Assembly (NCBI RefSeq): GCF_003464595.1
Contig: NZ_QRZF01000024.1
Location: forward strand, 1 to 64,000
Direction of reading: 5' to 3'
Origin: Bacteroides intestinalis
Lineage (GTDB): Bacteria; Bacteroidota; Bacteroidia; Bacteroidales; Bacteroidaceae
Length of the DNA stretch: 64,000 bases
A program made the translations under genes and the position numbers. The notes under the pieces are model-generated. The model was not told the origin of the DNA. It worked only from the letters and a program-made list of their open reading frames with translations, and did not search any database. This document shows positions 56,630-64,000 of the stretch, piece after piece. How positions within the stretch are numbered: position 1 is the stretch's first letter; each line of letters starts with the position of its first letter.

Positions 56630-57958
56630 TTAGTTATTGAATGAAGTTATATCAACCATCATCAGATTCAAACGTGTACCGTTTGTGAAGTGTCCGGATT
56701 GAAAAAGTACTTTTGTGCCGTCGGGACTGAAACTTGGGTGTGCATGATCCGGTTTCATTTTGGTGTCCGAAACCAACCAATGACGTTGACCGGTTTGTAC
56801 GTTGATGAGCCAGACATTTCCTCCGAAGGTGTCACCCGCTGCCCAACGATTGTCGCGACTTGCATTGCAATGCCAGAATCCTCGTCCGGTAAGTTGTCCT
56901 TCTATGGCTTTGCGGTCTTTATCCAGTTCTACCTGACCCACTAATTCCACGTCATCGGTGCGAAGATTGATACGGGCAATACCACTTACTTGTTTACGAA
57001 GACGAGGCTGAAAACCCAGGATATTGAAATAAACATAGTCCTTGGTTGCAAAAGTTTCGTGAGTGACCCAGTCTAACGGAGTTTCTTTATAAAGAGGCTT
57101 GAAGACCGATCCGTCTGCTGTACAGAACCACATGCGCTGGTGTGCATCGCCACCGGTTTCATTACAGAAAACTATTTCTCCCGGTGTGAAACGGCTGGCC
57201 TGTATGTGTCCTGTTTTAAATTCGGTATCGATAACTTTGGTTACTTCGCCGGTAGCAAGGTTCATTTTTCGGATGCCACAAAGAGATGGTTTTATTTTTA
57301 CCGGCTGATTACTTTCCGGCAAGAATGCATTTTTCGCCATGCGTTCTTTTTCTTCTTCTGTACCTTCACGTTCTACGGTGATATAAGCATAGTCATCGTT
57401 GCAATCTATGGCGTATCCTCCGGGACGTCCCATGTTCGTGGGAAAAGTACCTAAAAGAGTTTCGTAGGCGGCGGGTTTTCCTACCTTTCCTTTTTTCACA
57501 TCTGCGAAGAATTTATCTAGATTCATGACATACAGATTCCAGTCTTCTTTTTCTTTTCGGCTGATGAACATACGATTGCTCTTATTGGCCAGGAATGCAC
57601 TGCCCAGATCGGGGCCTTCCGTAGCCTGAATGATTTGGCCTGTCGCCATTTCTATAAAATAAATCTGTGTGGGAGTCCAACTGCGTTTCTCTCCGTTGGG
57701 AAGTGTACGTTCTATCTTTTCACCATTTCCACGGCTGGATGACCGGAACAATAGATATTTGCCGTCAGATGTCCACATCGGGTCTGTTTGATAGAGGAAA
57801 CGGTCGTTCTTTAAAGTATCGGTGAGTATGGTAATGGTGTTCCCGGTTTCATGATCTGTATAAGTCTGCATTTCGGATGCGGTACAATTACCAAACTGGG
57901 CAAGCAGCGCTTTACTGAAGCCGATTAATAAAATAATGGTTAAACAGAGCTTTCTCAT
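56630..57958 (-). CDS. PL22-like oligogalacturonate lyase family protein
   Basis: A 442-residue secreted protein (signal ending LLAQ). A seven-bladed TolB-like propeller is suggested by WTSDGKYLLFRSSSRG, the GHIQASRFTPGEIVFCNETGG stretch, GFWHCNASRDNRWAAGDTFGG and DHAHPSFSPDGTKVLFQS. The conserved His residues in these blades are those expected to hold manganese in PL22 oligogalacturonate lyases. Known PL22 enzymes are mostly cytosolic; the signal peptide here suggests periplasmic action on unsaturated pectic oligosaccharides. The family call is moderately sure. Confidence 0.7.
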   Translation of the reverse strand: MRKLCLTIILLIGFSKALLAQFGNCTASEMQTYTDHETGNTITILTDTLKNDRFLYQTDPMWTSDGKYLLFRSSSRGNGEKIERTLPNGEKRSWTPTQIYFIEMATGQIIQATEGPDLGSAFLANKSNRMFISRKEKEDWNLYVMNLDKFFADVKKGKVGKPAAYETLLGTFPTNMGRPGGYAIDCNDDYAYITVEREGTEEEKERMAKNAFLPESNQPVKIKPSLCGIRKMNLATGEVTKVIDTEFKTGHIQASRFTPGEIVFCNETGGDAHQRMWFCTADGSVFKPLYKETPLDWVTHETFATKDYVYFNILGFQPRLRKQVSGIARINLRTDDVELVGQVELDKDRKAIEGQLTGRGFWHCNASRDNRWAAGDTFGGNVWLINVQTGQRHWLVSDTKMKPDHAHPSFSPDGTKVLFQSGHFTNGTRLNLMMVDITSFNN

Positions 57959-57985
57959 AGTATGTCATTTTTTTATTTGATGTTA

Positions 57986-57993
57986 CAAAGTTA
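57986..57993 (-). promoter_or_regulatory. -7 box of the PL22-like/PL11 operon
   Basis: The minus strand reads TAACTTTG, matching TAnnTTTG, 28 bases before the PL22-like start. It lies after the hairpin that follows susD, so the enzymes can be transcribed independently of susCD. Confidence 0.5.
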
Positions 57994-58128
57994 GGCGCAA
58001 TGAGCGCTCTATAAAATAGAAATTCATACATTTATATGGTTATTTGTCCACTTATATGCCCTATAAATGCGCTTTATGTACAGCAAGAGGGAGAGCTTGC
58101 GACAGCACCCCAAAAGAATAACATGATA

Positions 58129-58153
58129 GAATGGGGACAATAAGTCCCCATTC
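58129..58153 (-). terminator. Hairpin after susD of the RG-I PUL
   Basis: GAATGGGGAC (58129-58138) pairs perfectly with GTCCCCATTC (58144-58153) around a 5-base loop. On the minus strand it is 15 bases after the susD stop. The T-run is weak, so it may act as a partial terminator or as a 3' stabiliser of the abundant susCD message. Confidence 0.6.
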
Positions 58154-58167
58154 TAAAAAATCATTGA

Positions 58168-60471
58168 TTAATAACCATTATTCTGGTAAGCCTTTTTAGC
58201 TGAGTCGTCTAAAGGGTTACCATTCTCGTCAGTCAATAAGTCGAGCATGGATTGAGTGAATGGTTTAAGGGTATAATGAGGTTCAAACATACCCATACCG
58301 TCACCCGTTTGGCCGATACCGTTGATCAGGTTATCAGAAGAATCCCATAAACCTTTTTGAGGAGATGCCAGTTGGTCATGGTAGATAATGCGATCTGCCT
58401 GCCAACCGGAATGGTGCAAGTTCTCATAATAAATTATTTCCTGATTCAATTCGCGTGCTAATTCATTCAGAATGAAGTTGGCAAAACGATCTTCTGTTGA
58501 AGTAGCTGTCTTGGGATACATCTCTGCTTTTGAATGATCGGAGACTCCATCCCAATAAGATTCGTCTATCAACATTGCAGATGTCATATCAACTGCTACT
58601 TCATACGGCCATTGTTGTTCGGTTTGCGATAGTTTTTCATATCCCGGCTGCAGAATGGCTATGACTTCTGCACGTTTTTCTCCGGTTTTATAGGCTGCAC
58701 GTGCACGTACTGCATTAATATCGGCAATCGCTGCGTTGTAGTTACCTTTACGACCGTAGGCTTCTGCACGAAGCAGGTATGTTTCGGCGAGACGGAATAA
58801 AGGTACATCACGGCCCGATTCGTAGTGTGTATAGTTGCTACGATTCGGTTCATCGTACTTCAGAGTTGCCGGGCATGCGGTAGACCCCATCTTGTCCAAA
58901 CCAGAATAACTCTTGTCATTATAAGTATAGCTGTTTCCTTCTGCCTTTGTCGGAATACGGTAATAGTATTTATTCCCATCTTTTATCCAGCGAGCCATCA
59001 GGACAAAAGGATGCGCTAAAGCTTCATTTATGTCGATAGCGGTTTCTTTGGTATTTTCTACATAAGCAAAAGCCAGGTCGCCTTTACCCATTTTGTGTTC
59101 ACCGGCTACAGCTTTGCGATTTCCCCAAGATGCTCTGGTGTACGTAGGAAGAATCTTTTCGTTAAAGTACTTTGCCATTGCATCAGTCCACACATAAGTC
59201 TTGTTATTATCGCTGTCATAAGCATAATAGTCTAGATTGGCGGCGGGTGATGAGTTTGAATCTCCTCCCTTGAGTGCCGTTGTGTATTCTACATGGAATG
59301 ATTTTTCATAACGAGAGTCAGCCTGCTTATTTACGTACAAATCGAAACCGAAATCATTGGTGAAACCAACGCGTGCAGAGGACTTTGTAGGATATTCCCA
59401 ACAGAAATCAGGAATCCCCCAGGATGCATTCGAGTAATCACCACCGAAGAAATAAGGCAAACGATTACCGTAACGACCATTATCAGCACCTCCCATCGGA
59501 CCATATACACAGGAGAGAATCAATTCATGACTGTTCTCATTTGAATAGTCTCCCATCGGATGACTAAACAGTTTTCTATAGTCTGATTCCAATGCATAAT
59601 AACCATGTTCTATTACTTTCGTTGCATAATATATACAAGAATCCAAATCAGCGGTACCTTCACCTTTGTACAGCATGCCTAAATAAGACTTTGAGTTACT
59701 GGTATCTACATGTCCATCAGCTTTCACGCCATATTCAGAACTGCCATATTTAGCACCTTGTGCACGTTGTAAATAGAGCTTTGCCAGAAAATGGGCAGCC
59801 GCACCTTTGGTTGCACGACCGAAGTCTGTGGTCAAGTTCTGTTCATTTACATCCGGTAGATGATCGTAGGCATAACGTAAGTCTCCAATCAACAGGCTAT
59901 AAATACTGGGTACACTTTCGCGTACATAATTATAATTGGAAGGTAATTCTGCAGTGTATCCTTTGGGGACAAATATTTCACCATACATTGTACTCATTAT
60001 GTAAAGTGAGTAAGCACGATTGAATAAAGCTTCTGACAAAGCCTTGGCTGCATAGTTCGCATCACTTGCAAATTTTCCGAGTGCCTTACCTTCACGAATA
60101 GATAATATGGCACGGTTACAGTTATTTATGATAGGATAGAAACCTAATAATGATTTTGCATTCTCACCGCACAAGCCATTAGCATAGCCTGCCAATTTAC
60201 CGGTTGCATTCCATTCACTTGCAGAATACATGCCTCGACTAGCTGTTTTTGCAGAGAAGTTATCTACTCCCAACATTAAACTACTTGGGCCCTGTTCATA
60301 TTGTTTGGTTACACGCAAAGCATCATAGGTGCCGACTATCAGTTGTTCCAGACCTTGCTCGGTTTCAAAATAGTCCTGTGTAATGGTAGATACCATTTTC
60401 TCTTCCAGGAAGCTATCAGTACAAGACATGCTTCCCAGTGCAATCATTGAAAGTAATATATATTTCTTCAT
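58168..60471 (-). CDS. SusD/RagB family outer membrane lipoprotein (RG-I PUL)
   Basis: A 767-residue SusD-like protein, longer than the usual 500-650. I start at 60471 because MKKYILLSMIALGSMSC gives a proper lipobox (GSMSC); an ATG at 60501 would add ten residues. The SusD marks ALSEALFNRAYSLYIMSTMYG, VPLFRLAETYLLRAEAYGR and AIADINAVRARA are present. Extra insertions between about residues 350 and 520 may widen the binding lid. It follows susC with 30 bases between. Confidence 0.93.
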   Translation of the reverse strand: MKKYILLSMIALGSMSCTDSFLEEKMVSTITQDYFETEQGLEQLIVGTYDALRVTKQYEQGPSSLMLGVDNFSAKTASRGMYSASEWNATGKLAGYANGLCGENAKSLLGFYPIINNCNRAILSIREGKALGKFASDANYAAKALSEALFNRAYSLYIMSTMYGEIFVPKGYTAELPSNYNYVRESVPSIYSLLIGDLRYAYDHLPDVNEQNLTTDFGRATKGAAAHFLAKLYLQRAQGAKYGSSEYGVKADGHVDTSNSKSYLGMLYKGEGTADLDSCIYYATKVIEHGYYALESDYRKLFSHPMGDYSNENSHELILSCVYGPMGGADNGRYGNRLPYFFGGDYSNASWGIPDFCWEYPTKSSARVGFTNDFGFDLYVNKQADSRYEKSFHVEYTTALKGGDSNSSPAANLDYYAYDSDNNKTYVWTDAMAKYFNEKILPTYTRASWGNRKAVAGEHKMGKGDLAFAYVENTKETAIDINEALAHPFVLMARWIKDGNKYYYRIPTKAEGNSYTYNDKSYSGLDKMGSTACPATLKYDEPNRSNYTHYESGRDVPLFRLAETYLLRAEAYGRKGNYNAAIADINAVRARAAYKTGEKRAEVIAILQPGYEKLSQTEQQWPYEVAVDMTSAMLIDESYWDGVSDHSKAEMYPKTATSTEDRFANFILNELARELNQEIIYYENLHHSGWQADRIIYHDQLASPQKGLWDSSDNLINGIGQTGDGMGMFEPHYTLKPFTQSMLDLLTDENGNPLDDSAKKAYQNNGY

Positions 60472-60501
60472 ATTTGTTTTATTCTTAATAGGATTCATCA
60501 A

Positions 60502-63500
60502 TTAAAAGCCAAGTCTTAAACCTATCACATAACTACGATTCAATACCGTGTTATTGGTCTGACCTCCGATAAAGTTGGTTGCGCTGGTCTTTTCACTCCA
60601 TCCGGTGGTATCATCAGGATTGATACCTGCTTTCACCAACTCACCGCCAAAGATAAATGGATTCAATACCTGAGCATAAATGGAACAACTTGATGCGCCG
60701 ATCTTATTCAATAATTTTTCCGGTAGTGTATATGATAGGGCAATATTACGAATGGCAATCATATTTCCCTTGGTATAACTCATATATGCGCTATAGTCGG
60801 TAAATGTTTCGCCACCTGCACGTGGTTGAGGGAATCTGGCACCTGTATTTTCCGGGCTCCAGGTGTCTTTTTCCACACGGCGTCCGTAAGTTTGCATTAA
60901 TCCATAATATGTGTTGCCAAAGCGGCCATAAATGAATGCATTCAACTGCCAATTCTTATAAATGAAAGTAGTGGTGAATCCGCCTTCCCATTTTGGAGTA
61001 AATGAACCTAAGAAATGATTATCGTCATTGTTGAATTTACCGAAACCATTGTCCATGTATGTGACTTCCTGTTTTTGTCCATTGATATCCACTGTCTTGG
61101 TTATTGATCCCTCTGTACCTTTAGGTACTTCAATGAAATCCTGATCGACCAGTTTAGCCATGCCGGGGAACATGGTAATGCCATTGGCTTTATAGACTGC
61201 CAATAATTTCTGGTCTTCGGGTGTATTTTGCCACAAACGATCATATTTGTAAGTCCATACCTCATTGATAGGCTTTCCGATAAACCAACCATTAGCGGTA
61301 TCATCATTTTTGCCATCGGCCAGTTCTACGATTTTCTCTTTATTGGTAGAGAAGGTAAAATCAGTTTTCCAGGTGAAATCTTTGGTCTGGATATTTGTGG
61401 TAGAGAGGGTTATTTCAAAACCTTTATTCTGAGTCTTACCTATATTTGATAAGATCTGAGTATATCCGGTCATGATAGGAATTGAACGGTTCAGCAGCAG
61501 ATCGGAAGTTTTGGCAACATAGTATTCAACACTACCATTGATTCTGTTATTTAGGAATCCAAAGTCGATTCCCACGTTCGTAGAAGCTGTTTTTTCCCAA
61601 CCTAGCATTTTGTTGGGCAATACGGAAGCTTTGGCACCTGTAGTATTGGTGGTTACGCCGCCTTGTCCGAAAGGCTTGTTAGCCCATTGGGAAACCATAG
61701 ATCCTCCTGTCTGATAAGGACTTACAGAAGCATTACCGGTAACACCATATCCCACACGCACTTTCAAAGTATTAATCCAGTTGATACTTTTAATGAAATC
61801 TTCTTCATTCAGTTTCCATGCCAATGCTGCTGAAGGGAAGAAATCCCATTTGTTGCCTACAGCTAACATGGAAGCACCATCCCAGCGACCTGTTAAAGTC
61901 AGCAGATAGCGATCCATCAATGAGTAATTGACACGAGCCATATAAGAAGCCCGTTGTTGTTCGCTGAATGAGGAGCCTATACCTGCTTTTGAAGTGTTCG
62001 AATCACCTACGCTATACCATAAGGCGGTAGGGAACTTACATTCGTAAGCACGTACTTCTATACCTTCTGTACGATAATATTCAGCTGATTGCATCAATGT
62101 CAGGCCTAAAGAGTGAATCTTATTGAATGTCTTGTTTACAAAGATCATATTCTCCAGTGTCCATGCCAGTTTCTGACTTTGATTGTTGTAAGCTACATTC
62201 GGTTCTGTTGAGGCATAACCTAGCGGATTGGTAAAGTCATTGCCATAATAACTACCTTCACGAGCATTGCGATATTGAGAGCCAAAGTTGGTACGCCATT
62301 TTACTCCTTCCAATGGAGCCCATATCTTGCCAAAATCAAGTTCTGCAAAAGAGCTTAACATGACACCATAATAGCGTGTTTCATTTTGAGCCTGGTCAAT
62401 GTTCAATAAAGCATTGTGCTGTGAGGGACCATCTGACGGACTCAGTAATTCTCCATTTTCATCATACGCCGGTGCGTAGGGCATCAGATTGGTAGCTAAA
62501 CCATAAGAGTCCTTAGCCGTTGTATTTGAGAAGTTGCTGACAATACCGTAGTTTTTAATGGAATGACTGATATTCACTCCCATACCGACTTTCAAAAAGT
62601 CAGTAGCCTGGATTTCACCATTCAAATTTATTGTATAACGTTTATAGTCCTGATCCTTCATCGGAGATTGCTGATCCAGATAGGCTAATGACATATACAG
62701 TTTGGACTTTTCTGTTCCGGCGGAAAGTGACATTTGGTGGTTGTGGGTAACTGCCGTACGGGTTACATAATCAGTCCAGGGAGTAGTTGGAATCTTTGAA
62801 GAATCATAGACCGGTACTCTGGCGGCATATCCTAATACATCCTGCTCATATTTGGTTGCATCACGTAGTACAGGAGTACCGTCGGCATTAAACTGGAACG
62901 CTGAATTGAAGACCGGACGCAGATAAGGATATTTGGTCACTCCACCAAAATAAGCATCTCCATCGATGTCGGGGTCTGGGGCATTACCATATTTGCCGGT
63001 ATATGCGCCTGCATTAATATTGGATTGCCGATTCCAATCAATCAATTCCCCCGAATTCATCCAATCGGTCATTGAATCAATCTTTGAGAAGGAAATGGAA
63101 CCATCATAATTAATCGTCACTTTACCAGTTTTCCCCTTTTTGGTAGTGATCAGGACGACACCATTCGCACCGCGTGAACCGTAGATTGCGGTAGCGGATG
63201 CATCTTTCAGGATTTCCATAGATTCGATATCATTGGGATTGACGTCAGCCATAGACCCCGCAGTCATAGGAATACCATCGATTACGTATAATGGGTCGTT
63301 ACTTGCATTGATAGAGCGGTTACCACGAATGCGTACATCGCCCAATTCTCCCGGTCGGTTATTAGAAGTAATCTGTACGCCGGCTGCCTTACCCTGCATG
63401 GCTTGCAAAGCATTCTGTACGGGGCGTTCTCTGATGGTTTTTGCAGTCACCTGGGTTAATGCTCCGGTTACATCACTTTTCTTGGCAACACCATAACCTA

Positions 63501-63861
63501 CGACAACTACCTCATCCAGAATCTCGCTATCTTCTTCTAATGTAATTTGGAAACTGGACTGACCTTTCACTGGAATATCCAAGGTTTTATATCCGACGAA
63601 GCTAACCTGAATCGTCCCATTATCAGGAACATTCGAAATAGTAAATTTGCCTTCAAAATCAGTAATTGATCCGTTAGTAGTACCTTTTACTACTACACTG
63701 GCGCCAATTACAGATTCACCAGTTTTGTCGAGGACAGTTCCCGAAATAGTTTTGCTTTGTGCAGAGGCTTCTATAGCCAGTACTGAAAATAAAGCAACGA
63801 AGAACAGCCGCTGGACTTTTTCCAAGCGACTAAACAGACTTGATTTTTTTCTGTTTTTCAT
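60502..63861 (-). CDS. SusC/RagA family TonB-linked transporter (RG-I PUL)
   Basis: A 1119-residue outer-membrane transporter. A long N-terminus with signal helix (VQRLFFVALFSVLAIEASAQ) leads to a carboxypeptidase-like domain (about 36-110), TonB-box region (ILDEVVVVGYG), plug with NDPLYVIDGIPMT and DASATAIYGSRGANGVV, and a beta-barrel ending YVIGLRLGF. Together with SusD it should import rhamnogalacturonan oligosaccharides. It is the first gene of the leftward PUL, 139 bases from the window end; its promoter must lie in that space or beyond. Confidence 0.95.
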   Translation of the reverse strand: MKNRKKSSLFSRLEKVQRLFFVALFSVLAIEASAQSKTISGTVLDKTGESVIGASVVVKGTTNGSITDFEGKFTISNVPDNGTIQVSFVGYKTLDIPVKGQSSFQITLEEDSEILDEVVVVGYGVAKKSDVTGALTQVTAKTIRERPVQNALQAMQGKAAGVQITSNNRPGELGDVRIRGNRSINASNDPLYVIDGIPMTAGSMADVNPNDIESMEILKDASATAIYGSRGANGVVLITTKKGKTGKVTINYDGSISFSKIDSMTDWMNSGELIDWNRQSNINAGAYTGKYGNAPDPDIDGDAYFGGVTKYPYLRPVFNSAFQFNADGTPVLRDATKYEQDVLGYAARVPVYDSSKIPTTPWTDYVTRTAVTHNHQMSLSAGTEKSKLYMSLAYLDQQSPMKDQDYKRYTINLNGEIQATDFLKVGMGVNISHSIKNYGIVSNFSNTTAKDSYGLATNLMPYAPAYDENGELLSPSDGPSQHNALLNIDQAQNETRYYGVMLSSFAELDFGKIWAPLEGVKWRTNFGSQYRNAREGSYYGNDFTNPLGYASTEPNVAYNNQSQKLAWTLENMIFVNKTFNKIHSLGLTLMQSAEYYRTEGIEVRAYECKFPTALWYSVGDSNTSKAGIGSSFSEQQRASYMARVNYSLMDRYLLTLTGRWDGASMLAVGNKWDFFPSAALAWKLNEEDFIKSINWINTLKVRVGYGVTGNASVSPYQTGGSMVSQWANKPFGQGGVTTNTTGAKASVLPNKMLGWEKTASTNVGIDFGFLNNRINGSVEYYVAKTSDLLLNRSIPIMTGYTQILSNIGKTQNKGFEITLSTTNIQTKDFTWKTDFTFSTNKEKIVELADGKNDDTANGWFIGKPINEVWTYKYDRLWQNTPEDQKLLAVYKANGITMFPGMAKLVDQDFIEVPKGTEGSITKTVDINGQKQEVTYMDNGFGKFNNDDNHFLGSFTPKWEGGFTTTFIYKNWQLNAFIYGRFGNTYYGLMQTYGRRVEKDTWSPENTGARFPQPRAGGETFTDYSAYMSYTKGNMIAIRNIALSYTLPEKLLNKIGASSCSIYAQVLNPFIFGGELVKAGINPDDTTGWSEKTSATNFIGGQTNNTVLNRSYVIGLRLGF

Positions 63862-64000
63862 ACTTAAATTATTAAGTTAAACAAAAGTTAACTTGATAAT
63901 GATGAAAAAAATGACTTATGGAGTATTTTGAGTGAGGTTTTAAGAAGACCCGATACAATAATACGATCTATTTGCCGAATTGAGAAATATATACTTTAGT
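63862..64000. other. Upstream region of the RG-I susC, no gene seen
   Basis: An AT-rich 139-base stretch before the leftward susC. A CAAAAGTT near 63880 is close to, but not, the minus-strand -7 consensus. I see no gene or hairpin that I can support. Confidence 0.4.

Overview
The window is a chromosomal segment of a gut Bacteroidales bacterium, most likely a Bacteroides species. The evidence is two SusC/SusD pairs with full polysaccharide utilisation loci (PULs), a hybrid two-component regulator, many -7 boxes of the form TAnnTTTG, and Bacteroides-type housekeeping genes. No IS element, prophage, CRISPR array or rRNA was found. All functional calls come from reading motifs and gene order; no database search was run.

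Layout. (1) 1-1.3 kb: an AT-rich edge with a secreted aspartyl-protease-like gene, then a gene-poor stretch holding a possible integrase fragment and four GGTTTA repeats. It abuts a tRNA-Tyr/tRNA-Gly operon. (2) 1.4-15.2 kb: housekeeping genes. These are ribH, a TPR membrane protein, recF with a DciA-like gene, and a leftward cluster (M3 peptidase, lipoprotein, dCMP deaminase, S41 protease, 5-formyl-THF cyclo-ligase, PHP phosphatase). gap, mscL, a secreted coiled-coil protein and guaA follow. (3) 15.4-35.9 kb: a membrane-bound TPR/HTH regulator followed by a rightward run of 13 tightly packed genes. The run is esterase, SusC, SusD, SusE, GH13, a corrinoid protein, a CobW GTPase, a UroD-family methyltransferase, a MetH-activation-like protein, GH3, an MFS sugar transporter, a second UroD-family methyltransferase and GH127. 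It ends at a strong hairpin. (4) 36.2-36.9 kb: a small secreted DUF4468-like protein. (5) 37.0-63.9 kb: a leftward PUL for the pectin backbone rhamnogalacturonan I (RG-I). It contains an HTCS regulator, rhamnose mutarotase, GH105, a GH28-PL11 fusion, a PL26-like lyase, PL11, GH2, PL11, a PL22-like lyase, SusD and SusC.

Main point of interest. The 18-36 kb operon carries what looks like a complete corrinoid-dependent methyl-transfer module: a B12-binding protein with DxHxxG, two UroD-superfamily methyltransferases that both keep the HxC...C zinc motif, a CobW GTPase, and a reactivation-domain protein with a Cys-rich tail. It sits inside a SusCDE glycan-uptake operon with glycosidases and a sugar permease. 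My inference is that it demethylates a methyl ether (an O-methylated sugar or a methoxylated glycoside aglycone) released from the imported glycan, and passes the methyl group to a one-carbon carrier. The parts are individually recognisable. Their combination in a Bacteroides PUL is what may be undescribed.

The RG-I locus reads coherently. SusC/D import oligosaccharides; PL11, PL26 and GH28 cut the backbone; GH2 trims side chains; GH105 removes unsaturated uronic acid; RhaM prepares L-rhamnose; and the HTCS senses a breakdown product.
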